Shown in pieces: positions 13,207-26,235 of a DNA stretch of 64,000 nucleotides (position 1 is the stretch's first letter; the number at the start of each line of letters is the position of its first letter). Source of the stretch: Terfezia claveryi (lineage: Eukaryota > Ascomycota > Pezizomycetes > Pezizales > Pezizaceae); assembly GCA_015179025.1 (NCBI GenBank), contig WHUX01000012.1, positions 248,001 to 312,000 of the forward strand, in the 5' to 3' direction. A program made the translations under genes and the position numbers. The notes beneath the pieces are model-generated. The model ran no database searches, was not told the DNA's origin, and saw only the letters and a program-made list of their open reading frames with translations.

Positions 13207-13338
13207 TCCCTATTGAATATAGGTTATACACACATAGACGACTCGAATCTTGCCACTTGAGCCAGGAGCTATTTCTTGAGCGCCATACGCCTTACTGCTA
13301 CTCTACCAGGACATTTATTCCTATAGTCTTTACACTCG

Positions 13339-15309
13339 ATGGACGGTTCGTCCTCTAATTCCAGACCGCAGCACCCATCACTCCCACCTCCTCCAACGCT
13401 ATACCAGGTTCCGCCGGTGCCTGGCAGACAAAGCCATTATCGGTCATTACTTCAGGATCATCCATTGGAACCTGCCTCTAGTTCGGCGCTGTCACCCATA
13501 CCTCCTACATCTTTCCCCCCAAGCTATCATCAACTCTACAACTACCCAGGAGTTTATTACACCCCCCCTTGGTCTCCGGACTTGACCCCTTGGTAGACCC
13601 GAGTCAGCAACAGCCAAGAGTAGCTCAGGATCAGCTCTCTCAGCTTCCAGAGTGGCAACCAGATCACCTTGTCAGGAACTGCCCGATATGCGATAGCCCT
13701 TTCACATTATTCTTCCGGCGACACCATTGCCGGTTAGTCCAGGTCTCTCCTATGAATTGCAGAGCAGTGCTAACAGGAGTATAGAAAATGTGGGCGGGTT
13801 GTATGTGCACAATGTTCGCCAAATCGACTTACTCTAGCCAGCTCGGCTGTGGTTAGGCCTCCCAGAGAGGTTCTCCCTACTCAAGGACTTGATGCTCTAG
13901 GGCTACCATCGTCGGCACAATTTGATGGCTTACTGGAAGGAAGTATTCATAGTCCTCCTGGCAGTGGAATAAGCAACCGGCACTCTTGGGCTGGCAGCAT
14001 AGATACCCCTGGAGAGCAAAACTCTATTGGGTTCTTTGATTGGAGAGCCAATGAAGATCCCCCACCGGGGATGGAAAACGTAAGGGTGTGTTGCGACTGC
14101 TTCGCTGGTAGCAGCCCTGGGCAACACGATTACGGAAGTGCCTCTGGAAGTAGTACCTCAATTCACAGGACTTGGAATGGATCCAGATCACCAACCCGGA
14201 CTTCCACTTCAGAGGTGTGGACACCAGCAAGGGCCAATGCTCCGGATACGAATGGGAGGAGACGGAGGCAGAGTGTGAGTCGTGAAAACATGGTGATGAA
14301 ACCCGTTCAGACAACTAACAAAAATTGACAGGTACAAGGAGGAAGATCGTTGCCGTACAATTATAATCCATCAACACCTTCCCATCAAAACTCTACATAT
14401 ATACCCCAGGGTCCAGCTTCAGGGCCAAACTATACCTTTCCACCCCCAATCCCTAGTCCCCAATCTCACTCTCATCATAATCCAGCGTATTTCCTTCCCC
14501 CTCAATTGCAAGCAAAATATGCCAGTTATTTTACTACTCGCGAACGCATGTTTGGGCTGAGTGGATCTTCAGATTACGGGCAATCTTCAATCCATATGTC
14601 CCAAAGTAATGCGTCCCAAAATAATGGACCCCAACCTACCCAACCTCAGCATATGTCACAGTCTCATTCGCAACCGCGTGCTCCCACTGGTCCCAGTCAG
14701 GCAAAGCTAAAGGAGACCGATTATTGTCCTATTTGTACTCTACATCTTCCTCCCCCTCACCCAGAAACTGGTGACGAATCAGCTCGAGAAGCTCATATTC
14801 AGGACTGTATCCGAAGTCATGAGGCATCTAGCACCCCACACGGTAGAAGTAATAATCCCTTAGCAGCAGCATCTTTAGCAGATACTACTGATCCTCTGGG
14901 CTCCACTCCTGGAAGAATGAATATGATAGAGTTTCTACGCCAGAGTGGTGTGGCGCCTACAAAAGCTAGTGGCAGGATGGTGGTATACAAGGCAAGAGAA
15001 GAAGATACATGGGATTACAGCAGTGAAGACGGGAAGGGGAATGCTCAAAATAAGGTTTCCTCATCAAATACCATGGCAATTGACACTAGTGAAGGTGAAG
15101 TATCCACAGCAACGGGTACACCGCCACTACCCTCGACAAAGGGGACATGCAGGAAAAAGGCGGAGTGTGTCATCTGCTTCGAAGAGTTTGAGGTGGGGGA
15201 GTTGATTGCGAGGTTGGAGTGTTTGTGTCGGTATCACAAGAGTTGTATCAGAGAATGGTTCGACCGTAAAGGAAACGGTGATTGTCCTGTACATGCTGTT
15301 CGGGAGTGA
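13339..15309 (+). CDS. FYVE and RING finger protein (Pib1-like E3 ligase candidate)
   Basis: Probable endosomal ubiquitin ligase: FYVE fingers bind PI3P and the C-terminal RING recruits E2 enzymes. Exons: 13339-13551, 13614-13732, 13785-14274 and 14332-15309, about 599 residues. The first intron has a weak GTTTAT donor, so its left edge is the least certain. The FYVE finger starts near residue 83 ([17 protein letters not shown]), has the [13 protein letters not shown] core and a [11 protein letters not shown] segment. It closes with VRVCCDCF only after an insertion of about 80 residues. A Pro/Gln/Ser-rich middle separates it from a RING-type finger at about 550-595 ([30 protein letters not shown]). 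The last ligand appears to be His rather than Cys. The FYVE plus C-terminal RING order matches yeast Pib1. Confidence 0.88.
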
Positions 15310-17431
15310 TATTCCTTGATACTGCCGAAGCGTCACAGTTGCAGGTTATGGGGTGTTTCAAGCTTGCCATCCTAGTGGGCTCTTGTTTGCTGATAGAATA
15401 CAGCGTTATGGACTGCTAGTGTTTTATTTTCGCTCCCGTTTGGGGAGGATAGGACGGGAGTCCTGTTGGCTCAACAAGAGCATAAGTTATATCCTTACTA
15501 GATTTACCTTTATTACTGTTACTCCACTATCTACGCTTTGCAATTTTGGACGGTTTTGATTTGGGGCTTATCATTGTTTCCGTTAGCATTCAGGTGTTTC
15601 CATCTATTACGTGTTTGTATGCGTTTTTGCTTAGGCCCTATGTTTTTGTTTTATATTGTTCAGATTTTGGGTGGGCCTTTTACTTCATACGTGGGGAGCA
15701 GTACGGTCTTCTCTATGTTCCGGCCGGGATTTCTCAGGGCTTCAGGGTAACTCGTTTGGCGTTTCTCAGCTTGATATCTCCAGAGGCTGCTTCCGACCGA
15801 TAAATTAGTCCCATCTCGGAAAAAAGCCAATCATTAGCAAGGTACTTCACTCATTCTTCCACCATTTTCTTTATTGCAATTTGGCGCAGCCCCTCCATCT
15901 TCAGCTGTCGCTTATCACCTATGTATCTTCCCCAATCCAATAACAGTTTATTCTTGGAGTCGTCATTCATATCAAAAGGCATCTGCGGCCGCTAGAAAAA
16001 TACCAGCACTCCGCTACAACACAATATTATCTAGCAGAAGCGGATTAAAATAAAGAAATAGAAATCACCATCTGCATATTGGTCTTACAATATTCTCTCA
16101 ATTCCACTCATCAAAATTGGATAATAAAGGCCTCAAAGTTTACCACAGAACCCTCAATTCCTGACAATCTTAATAGTCTGAATGATTTTTTTGACGATCC
16201 TAGCACATTGTTTCTGTTGACTCCCTTGTTTTTCTCTCTGAGGTTTGGCAGTTTTATCGTTCTCCTCCACGATATTTTCTCAACCTCTCGGGCCCTCGTC
16301 AGCCTTGCCTTTATCCATCTCATCGGCCAGCCCTGCAACCTCTAAGTTGCAGACCTGCTCTCTGTGAAATCGGGGACGAACCATAGTGCGGAATAAGTCA
16401 CTGCTGGATATAGCATGAGCATACATGCTAACGTCCAATTCAGCCGCTGCTATATAGCTTCTAGAAAAAGGCCTATGTGCCGACCCTCATTTTGTGAACG
16501 AGCTAGGTTTATGCCGGCTTTTAGTGATGACAGTCGATCCTGGGGTACATGGGAGGTAGGAAGATCGAAGTTAACCTAACTATCCATATATCCATTCCTC
16601 CGAGAGCTATGTAGTAACCTCCAATGTCCCGAGAATTTGTAAAGTAGAAAGTGCTTGTAGCTCCTCTGTTGCAGATCTCCTCAATTCAAAACCATTGTTG
16701 GTGTCAGCAGCAATTCCAACAAGGCGGGAGTGACGTCTGCTAGAGCACTACATGTCTCGCTTGGATGGATGTCAAACTAGGATGTAACCCTCCAAACTTG
16801 CGTGCTTCCTATGGTGATCGTCAGTGTGCATTCGTGGTAGGTTGACAAGGACCTATTGTTCTGTTCCTGTGGACGACACTCGTGTAGGGTGTCAGGATTG
16901 ATTGTCAGTGTGCATTCGTGGTAGGTTGACAAGGACCTATTGTTCTGTTCCTGTGGACGACACTCGTGTAGTGAGGTTACGGGATCATCATGTGTCATTT
17001 GATCCTCAATTTCGAACACTTATTCAACAACCCCGTCGCAAGTATAGAAAAATTGGGATTTAGGAAGAGAAAAACGAGGAGAATGAAAACAAGAAAGGGT
17101 ATTTAAAAAACCAAAGTCGATGGTGGTAATAGGTTTAAATAAATCATGAAGAAAATAACGCTTAACCGACGATCATGAGTCACCGTAAAACCAAAAGCTC
17201 AAAGGAACACAGTAGAAGAAAGCGAATAGAAGGTAATTAAATTGGTATAAGCAAAACCTAGACAAACATAATACAGAACCGCGACAATTAGCCCAGAGAA
17301 AAACAAAAAAGGTATTATCAACCGTTTCTTCCACAAAAGCCCTCCGAACTCGCAAATCCCAGATAAATAGAAAACTCGTGTTCTGCTCATGAGATTAATC
17401 ACCCTCCGCTAAGCCTCAAATCAGCATTCGT
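15310..17431. other. Convergent intergenic region
   Basis: This region lies between the 3' ends of the FYVE-RING gene (plus) and the TRP-like gene (minus), so it should contain two 3' untranslated regions. Only T-rich open stretches without recognisable domains occur. It holds TTACCCTGAA on the minus strand at 15741-15750 and the 84-nt duplication at 16820-16971. Confidence 0.6.
16820..16971. repeat. Tandem duplication, 84-nt period, 68 nt identical
   Basis: The 68-nt segment at 16820-16887, starting gtcagtgtgcattcgtgg, is repeated without change at 16904-16971. The 16-nt spacer completes an 84-nt period. Perfect identity suggests a recent duplication. Confidence 0.95.
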
Positions 17432-20400
17432 TTATTCTAAGCTGTATCTACGACTCCCGCCTGCTTCTCGAGGTCGTGTCTCTGGCAGCCTCTCTGCAAC
17501 TGTCTCCCCCTCTACGCTTTCCAAACTATTGCTTCTCTCCACCAACTCAGCGGTACTGCCTAAACCAGCCACCAGTGCTCTTTGGTCTGTCACTTCTGTC
17601 AAGCTGTCCTCCGTCCTGTGTCTGTTCACCGTTCCCACACTTGCGGGTCTCCCTTGGCCCCCGGTGCTTCCAGTTACACTTCCACTGTCTCCACCGCGAG
17701 TACTATAAAGACCCGGTACCGGTGGCAATATACTACTCGCGTTGGAGCTATTCCTAGAGTTTGTAGGGGAGGAATTTGCACCATCTACTGCCAGATTGCG
17801 CTCGTTTCCCAACGAACTATGAGAGTGCATTGACGGGGTTTGAAATGGGAGGCGGGTAGAAGAATTCTTGTTCTGCTCTTGCTGCTGACGGAGATGGGCT
17901 TGAGACGACAATGGCGGATCATACAGGGCATGACTTCGTGTTGGAGTTGACGATATCCTCCCTGCCAACTCGGATGATTGTCTCTGAGCACCAAATGGGA
18001 CAGTGGAATCCGTTACAGAGCAAAGTAAAGGCTGGTTAGTGCTTCTCCGCTTTGAGCTCTTCCTCGGCACTTTGGGCGCACCATCAATACCTGGTTGGCT
18101 TCTCTTCGAGAAGCCCCTGGTTAGAGCGATATCGGCTCCTGTATTCACAGGGGGCAGTTTTGAATGTGTAGCATGCCCACTCCCACTTGCCCCAGATGGA
18201 CCTTCTCCATAATTATCGCCATCATCGCCACTAACACTCTCATCCTCTGAGTCAGTGGTAGTTTTCACTTGATGGTCTCCTACACGCTTCTGCCCAGGCC
18301 CATCCTCCTCGTCATCACTGTCACTGCTGTCATCACAATCTCTTGTCACCGCTACACCAATTTCTTCTTCGGGGGCTTTCCCTTCCTCTTCTTTCCTTGC
18401 TTTTTCTGCGGCCTCCTGCATTTCCCTCAGCATCTCTGGTGCCCTGGCACTTCTCACAACCTCGAATCCTTTAGCTTTCTCCTTTCTCCTTGCAAATCTA
18501 TTTAACAACCACCCTTTTGCAACCGCCATTGGGCTCGTAGGATCCGCGGGCCCAGTCCCTAACTTCCTACTTGGGGCAGCTGATGATAGTGCAGGGCCCC
18601 TTACACGATAGTCCATCTCACGTACAGCATAGTCCGTATGTCCTCTTCCAGAGCCCAGAGTTGATTCGGTGGTTTGATATCTCATTGAGCCAGGGCCATG
18701 TAAAGGTCCAAAAGCGGGTGGCGTTGCAGCTCCAGAATTTGGATTATTCGTATTCAATGCTGTAGGGGCATCCCAATCCTCAGAGGTTATACCTCTGCTT
18801 CCTGGTAATGACCCTTGACTACTAGAGTGAACATGAACAAAAGGTGCTCTAGGCGGTGCGCTCTCTGTTGAAGTAATTAGGTTCCCCGCAGAATCATATC
18901 TCAGCACAGTCCAGTCTCCAGTGGCCCATGACCCTCTGCTTGGTGCGTTTGGCGAGTCACTTACTCCGATGGTATTCGTCCGTGTTCTAGGTGGCCTGAA
19001 AAACGGGCCAGCGTCCGGACCTGCTGCGAGTACCCCCAAGCCCACTATTGCCCCACTCCCCGATGGGTAAGAGGTAGCAACTGGAGAAGTAGGTGTAAAA
19101 GCTGTACTGGAACTACTAGTATGTTTATGCCCATGGCTTATTGTAGCTGGTGAGTCGGGGCCCAGTAATCCAACTAGTGCTGCATTATCTGCAGGTATAC
19201 CCACGCTGTTATCGCCGTGCCTCTTATAGCTATGAGCTCCTGCTGCGATGACTGGCCTGCTGTTACCTGTGTAATTTGATTTTCTATCACCCTCCGGCCC
19301 ATTCATAAGTGATGGGGCACCACTGCTATCTGTGTGACGACGGGTAGGGCGATACGCAGTTTCATGGCGGTTGCTCCTCCGCGAGAGTTGACGCTTCCCA
19401 AAGACCTGTCGCAGATATTCCAAAGCGTTAGTAATTTTCGCTAAATTGGTCATGATGAGCGACGAAATGGACAACTCGATAACGGAGATGAAATCGGCAT
19501 CAGTATGGTAGATGGAAAGTTGGAAATGAAGGAAAGCAATACACACATCTAAGCTATACAGGAACACAAGCAATAAGAAACTCTAAAGCCCCAACACCAC
19601 GCAGCTCAACCGTGTTACACATGCCATAAGCACCATATTCATAAAAGCTTGGGAATACAACAACCCGTAATGCCGCAAGTTCAACACAAACACCATAATA
19701 ATGTAGAAGGATAAATGAAAAACTAAAATCATGTTGAAAAACACAATGAAGCAGCGACAGATACATCACTTAGTCAAATCAAAGCGGACGGGGGCTTGGG
19801 CAGGAAGGTGCACATCTGCCAAAGCTGAACTTTGGTGAACAGACCGTTGTGGACTGTGATTAAAGATCTTGTTACAAACCTGAGCTAGTCCTCCTCTCGC
19901 TGCCGTTCCACCATCATTACCAGCACCCATCAGTCTCGCAATAATCTCTGCTACCGTCTGCAGCGCATTGAGGAAGAATCCGAACACCATAACGATGCCA
20001 TGACATAACAATATCGCATAGGCAATCCAACCCTTGGCCGAATCGACGATCTTTAACTGCGGAATGAAAGCCATCATGAATACGACAGTCAATAGCCTCA
20101 TTGCTGAGAAGAAGGTTTGATAGAGGTTCATTGACGTTTTCGCAGAGTACGGCCGGCAAGCGTTTATCACCAGTATTTGGAGGATTTCACAGACAACCAG
20201 AAGTGTTAGTTGCGCTATACCACTCTGTTGGACACCCCCAAATGCAACGGCTCTGAGAATATTGATAACTATCTGAGCGGGGCAATAGAGAGAAATGGCT
20301 TCCAAGCGATATGTGTTGTATAAAGGCCCATAAAGCAATAGCGTCGGAAGGTCATCGCATAGCGCTGGTCGCGGCTTGTGAATAATTATTGAACGTATCA

Positions 20401-22047
20401 AATAAACCGCCAATGCAATATAGATGGCAAAGAAAGTGGCCGAAAGGCCAGTATACGAATCGGGAGTCCTATTATGTATGACAAACTGGAATGTTGTGAA
20501 TGCTATAAACGGATTCAATAGGTAGTTGAAGAAAAGTCGAAGTATATTCCCTATGTACATGTGTTAGCAAATAATTATAACCAGAAGGGAGAGGTAGTCT
20601 GGCGGGCACAGGGAGAGGTTCTGCTGACCAAAAGTGAAGGGGCGATTTTTTGCCCGCAAATCCTCCTCAGCTATGGACTTCACCTTCATGAAACCCCACC
20701 TGACCAAAAACCCCATTTGTATGAGGAAAACTACAGTCAGCAAGATACCGGCCATATATAACATCGCAACAGGCCATATATCTTTCGTGTTTGCTATCCC
20801 TACATATTTTGCCATCCGCTCCAAGCCAAATTTGGAGTCAACAGTATAAAGATTGTCGACCAAACTAGATGCAGACATAGAGGAGCTTAGATTAGTATTA
20901 AACAGCAGTACAGACCAGGCTACTTTTGATAGATACGGCTGGAAAAAACCCGGGTATGCCAAAGTCAGACTCCCAGTCAGCACAGCGAATTGCAAATACT
21001 GTAGACAGTCCCCAAACCCTGGTGTGACAAGTCGCAACATGTCGTCATCCATACCATAATTCGAGCTCCATCGGAAGACATCTTTTGTTCCATTCCAGGG
21101 GTTGAAGATAGCCGCTGATATCGTAGCCAGTCCAACGAAAATGAGAATTCCCATGGGGGTCCATCGGAGTGCATTTGAAACAGCAGGACCAAGTGCAGGA
21201 GTAACCTCAACCTTAACACATCCTATTTGTGTCGCTGCAGAATCCCCGGATATGATGATGAATGTGTTTATTATACTAGTTAAAGCATATGTATCTCTGA
21301 GCTCTGTCGAAACTATGAATGATGGAAGGCTTCTCGGATATGAGGGATCATTGACGCTGGTGAAAATATCAGTATCTTGAAAGCAAGCTTCATAGAGTTT
21401 CACATGATAACGAACCTCAGGTTGGTAACTGGTTTCATTGGACATTTTGCATTGTTGCTACAAAACGGAACATAGCCATTGTAGAGCTGAAATGTAAGAA
21501 CATCCACTTTGGACTGGAGTGTCGTTTGTTTGTCATTGTTCCAGGCAGGGTCTTGTTGAAGAATACTTCCACCTGTCTCATACTGTATGTCGCTTCTTCT
21601 GTGGGTTCTGTGATCTAGCTCCCTATGCACTCCTCCAACGAACAACTGATGCTTTGTCACAGGATCCTCCACGGATTCCATAAAACCTATGCCATGTCGT
21701 CTAGCATTTCGTACCCCGTCATCCTCATACTGCCCGCTTACGAGCTCCCAACCCTCCTCGCCAATACTACGAGCAATCAAATCAGACAGCCATCGCTTAG
21801 TTCCGGGGGGATTTTCACTGGACCTCCCAGTGACATTACCATAAACCGTAATGTTCAGCGTATAAGGAAAGATGCCCACGTCGAAGATAGCATCTACTGC
21901 CAATGGGTGAAATTGTAAATGGGTAGGAGACTGTTGGACATCCTCTGGAAGACAGTTCCTGAAGGATGTAATTAGGGTGGCAGAGGCATGTGTTGTCAAA
22001 AGGGACAAAATCAGCAAGAGAAGAACCCTACCACAGGAAACTGTCAT
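17432..22047 (-). CDS. TRP-like/FLC family membrane protein (Pkd2/FlcA type)
   Basis: Polytopic membrane protein of the fungal TRP-like group (yeast FLC1-3, fission yeast Pkd2), linked in that family to calcium signalling, wall integrity and FAD transport. Exons: 21416-22047, 20629-21356, 19880-20550 and 17432-19405, about 1334 residues. Residues 1-24 form a signal peptide (VLLLLILSLL). A lumenal ML-like domain with paired cysteines and TLNITVYGNVTG follows. Several membrane spans start near residue 276 (LRWTPMGILIFVGLATIS) and run to about 660. The last 650 residues are a low-complexity, acidic and Ser-rich cytosolic tail beginning GKRQLSRRSNRH. The third intron (19406-19879, 474 nt) is unusually long for this window. 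Its phase and the junction GGLAQ/VFGKRQLSRR fit relatives, but a hidden exon cannot be excluded. An upstream in-frame Met at 22180 would precede the signal peptide, so 22047 was chosen. Confidence 0.88.
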
Positions 22048-23659
22048 CCTGGATACTGAGGGCCACCACCTGTCATGAGGACAAGGTAAGGTCGACTGCG
22101 ATGACAGTAGTGTGGAAGAAGCACCTGCAGCTGGCAGCACTGAGAAACGTGATTTCCGTGAAGTTTGTGGAGACTCCATGACGGCTCCTCCTCCAAAACA
22201 AGGCAACCCGGTAATCCCCCTCATTGTTTCTGCAATTGACCTGAAGGGAACTGGATGAACAAAACTTCCAGTATTAGTGACGATGGTAGCAACAGGGACA
22301 TGTCCAAAAAGCGTGTCCAATATGGAGCGGGGGGGGCGAAGTGGTAAAAAGACAGTAAGGAAATATGTCAACTATTGTTGCTGAACGAAAGGAACGAAAG
22401 CATGGAATAAGAAACTTAGACTCCATAGCGACGCACCAAACTTTGAGATGTCACCTGTACCACAACTACAGCTGCTTCCGAAGTAGCCCACCAACGAAGA
22501 GCTAATCAAGCCTCCCACTGGTAATACTCATGACAAGCAAGGGGGTGCAGGCAGGGCGAGGCTTGCGAGCCAGAAAGTCTGCAGGCGTGTCGCTTCTCCA
22601 AGAGGTTATCGGTATTTTTGTCCAGAGTCAGAGCGCCAGTGCGGCTGTACAATCACTTGATTCCCATTCACGCATGCTGACTTGCGCTGCGCTATCTTGA
22701 ACTCTGCAACTTAGTCTGGTTCTGCAACTGACAACGTTAAAATGGCCGAGCGCACCGATAAATTTCTCAAACAGCAAAGAAAGTATCCAGTTGGGGAACC
22801 CCCTACGGAGGGGTCATGCAACCAGACTAGGGAACCCCCCCCCTTACCAAGATCGCAACCGGTCAGACCCAGACCATGATACCGATACGTCCTGGGTAAA
22901 CTACCTCAATCGCATTATTAACTTTGTTTTGCCTGCATCACCTCACCCCCAAGCTGTTTGCTGAGTCCCCCAGTATTCTAAGTATATATGGTACTGGCAC
23001 TGGTACTCTATAACTGGTCTCAAGCCTTAGGTACCCAAAAACCTAGTCAGGATGAGATTAATGCAGCAGGGGGTACCTATACTCAGGAATTATATAGGCT
23101 ATTTTTAGCCCACTCAGAGCCATTTGTGCCATCCATCTCTGGCCTAGTCTTGTTGTCCCCACAATTCATGAAACAAAGCTGGCACTGTCATTTAAGTATG
23201 GAGAGGAGTTATTTATAACTACATTTCCACAACTAGGCGTGGTGGAAGGACTTTATGCCTCAGAAAGGAAAGGCTTTAGTTAACTGTGTTCACACCGCCT
23301 CCAGTTGGACGAGGGATTCCATATATATGTACATGTTATTGGAAGTCCAAGATACTCGCAGATATGTTCATAGTGGCTACTTCGTAAATATGTACCACTG
23401 ACGAGAGATAGTATACGTTGGGTCAATTCAGAAAGGCCAATATATAATAGCTATACACATAATATCTATAGGTCAGTGATACATGAACAAAGATATTGCA
23501 GATACTTTCAAACTGAAAGGATGAAAATTGAGATGATACAATTAATAATAAACAAACAAAACATGCATCCTGAAAGAGGATATCGTACTGAGGAAAGTGC
23601 TACCAACGACCAAAAAGGAATCAACGACCCATCAATTGGTCCATCACACAGAAATACAA
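22048..23659. other. Intergenic region with two AACCAGACTA copies
   Basis: Promoter side of the TRP-like gene and 3' side of the acyl-CoA dehydrogenase gene. No supported gene. AACCAGACTA occurs at 22820-22829 and in reverse at 22712-22721, about 110 nt apart and in opposite orientation. Two G/C homopolymer-rich spots lie at about 22329 and 22840. Confidence 0.6.
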
Positions 23660-26235
23660 TCATAATTTTGGCTCACCAAACCTTTTCTCAATCCGCCTTC
23701 CAAATGTCATATGGTAATCCATATCCGCCCTCTCACCCCACTGCTCTTCTTTGACTCTCATTTCTGCTTGTTCCCCATCTTCCGATCCCCCTGTGGCGGC
23801 CATTCCGCTCCTTCCAATACCCTCAAGTACCCATCTCCTACATGTCTCAACCGCAATCACATGACCATCCCTTCTAGCGTCGGTAATGAGCAAAACGGCG
23901 CAGATGACGTATCCAAGCCAACCAACCAATTCTCGACCACCTGCAACCAACTCTTCCCGGCTGCGGCCTCCAATACGTCGTTCAAGCTGAGTCCATGAGG
24001 CCCAGGTCTTAACTTTGCAGCGTTCCAGTATCTCACGATTACTACTGGATGGCAGGCTATATCCCATCCCTAGGTTCGACTCAATCCATTCTCCAACGAC
24101 ATTAACACCTCTTGCGCCGGACGCGGCATCTGTCCTGCTCAATAGAGCTCTGACCAACTCCACAGCTAGGACGTTGGTAGTACCTTCCCAAATTGACAAA
24201 ATGTTGACATCCCGGTAAAGTCTTTGGACATTCATTCCACCATACTCCTCATTTTCAAGATAACCCACGTCTCCAAGAGATTCCATGCACTCTCCCAAGA
24301 CAGCTATTGAAGTCTTCGCGGTAATTGCTTTTGCCAATGGCGTGATTACCCTGAACAGTGCAGAAACTGCCAATGATCCCCCACTTGGAAGCAAGTATCT
24401 TGGCGGTTCGTTATCAACAGAAGTGGTGATATACTGCTCAGCAGAAGAGGAAATGCTTGGAGTAGCAGAGATATACTCTGGGTGTTCGACGAAACCCAAG
24501 AGGGAAGTGGCAAAAAAAGAAAGATGAAGGTTAACTCTGAAAATGGTCTCTAAATGAGATAGAGTCCGTAAATGAAGCGGTATATGGGCAAGAATTCTGT
24601 TTTGTGAAACTTTGCGAACTTGGGCAAAGGCCTGAGAAGATATCAGTAAATATAAGTTAAGGCTTGGAAAAAGATGTTGTTGTATGAGTGAATCTTCACC
24701 TTCGCGATCGCTAATCCTCTTCTCATGGCGGCAACGGCTGTTACTGCATTATGCACTCTGGTGATATTGAGGATAGTACTTATAACTTTACTCCCTTGAC
24801 CTTCCTCGCCAATCTGTAGCACCGTTAGTTTCGCCTCCTAAACCCTCCAGTTTAATAGTACTTACCAGCCAGCCTCTCATTCCCTCGAGCTCCATCTCCC
24901 CAGTAGCCACCGGCCTTGTCCCCAGTTTTTTTTTCAATCTGACAATACGAACACCGTTCCACTCCTGTTCCTTTTCATGCCCGTCACGATCTTCGTGATT
25001 AGACCCAACAAGCGAGTGTATCGATGCCCTCTTCAATGGAGCATAGAAGGCACTTAAACCAGGCGCCTCTTTTGTCTTGGCAAGCAAAATCGTCATATTT
25101 GCATCCTTCGCTGAGGAGAAAAATTTGTACCCATTGATAACCCATGGTCCCAGAATGCCACTCTCTCCTTCCCTCAAACCCAGGTCCCCCAATTCTTCAG
25201 TCGTCAGGGGTGAGTACACAGCAACAGTCTCAGTGTTGGAGACATCAGAACCTCCTGGCCTTTCGGTCATCCATTGACCAGATGTCCACCGTTCCGAATC
25301 TTCTGGTCCTCCACGGGAAATCAATTTCTCATAGGCTTCCTTGAACACTTCCTCAGCCCCAGGTTGAGAATTACCATGTAAAGAGGAAAGGAGAATAGGC
25401 TTGCCAGATGACGGGGTGCCTGGCAAGGATGATTGAGAAGCCTTTCGAGATTGTTCATACAACAAACGCGCAGCACCGTCGGTCATGGCAAGTGGACAGG
25501 TGTAGAGGGCCGAAGAAGGCGAGTAGAGGTAATATCTAGGAACCAAATAAGCTACAAATATTTCCTAATCGAAGAGTGCGTCCTTACTTTGCGAATTGCA
25601 CATTACGGCTGTAGGGGCCGAAGCCACCCTCATAGCCAATGCCTACGACACTATTATCCATAACTTATCAGCTTTATGACACACCCAGTACAAAATCTAG
25701 ACGAACCCTTCTCTTGCCCCCCATTCTCCCAGCTTGCGCCAACCCGCACTAGTTTTCAGGAAGCGGCCGTTCTTGTCTAAGCCAGCCCCCTTTTTCCGAC
25801 CCCAAACGTCAAGAATTTCTTCTTGGGAGGGATTCTCGCTATCGAGTCTGGGAAGGTTTCTTTCTGCATCCTCAATCCAGTTGGCTACCTTCTCTGAGGT
25901 GGAGAATTGAGCCAGTCGAAACAAATCTTGATGAAAACCACGGGATTCTGAGAGTTGCGATGGCAAATAAACTAAGAGAGTATATTAGAAATTGCCAGCC
26001 TGACAATTGGATGTTCGCAACACATACACGAAAGGATTCTCTGGAACGCAACATCATCTTCGAACTGATTGCCCAACTTTGGAGGCTCCTGAAAAAAGCC
26101 AGTACTTGCACCAGAGTATTTTAACCTTTGCGTGTGTGGGGATGATGGTGGAGATCTCGAAGCTGATGTCTCCTGTGAACTAGGTGGAGGACTTGAACGG
26201 TCAGACATTGATGGGAGAGAACGTCTGCTAGACAT
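23660..26235 (-). CDS. Acyl-CoA dehydrogenase family protein (AidB-like)
   Basis: FAD-dependent oxidoreductase of the acyl-CoA dehydrogenase superfamily. Exons: 26028-26235, 25707-25971, 25588-25650, 24866-25535, 24700-24813 and 23660-24631, about 763 residues; all phases close. Family landmarks are SGQWMTERPGGSDVSNTET (FAD/substrate loop, as in AidB), NGYKFFSSAKDANMTILLAK, TRVHNAVTAVAAMRRGL, QVRKVSQNRILAHIPLHLRT and ILSIWEGTTNVLAVELVRAL. The last Glu aligns with the catalytic-region WEG of the family. The substrate is unknown; bacterial AidB acts in the alkylation stress response, but that function should not be transferred here. The C-terminus ends GEPKL, a poor match to a peroxisomal PTS1 signal. 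The chosen start (MSSRRSLPSM) is uncertain because an in-frame Met lies at 26469. Confidence 0.9.

Larger units (their letters stand above)
10347..13338. other. Gene-free stretch dominated by a large inverted repeat
   Basis: No coding region is supported in these 3 kb. It holds a short tandem array (10556-10640), the inverted repeat described separately (10660-12111), an AT-rich core at about 11270-11720 and a hexamer microsatellite (13174-13206). The cyclophilin 3' end lies on the left and the promoter of the FYVE-RING gene on the right. Confidence 0.7.

Noticed and set aside
10347..13338. CRISPR-like array because of short repeats near 10556-10640
   Set aside because: Units are contiguous 9-mers without spacers, and the genome is eukaryotic.
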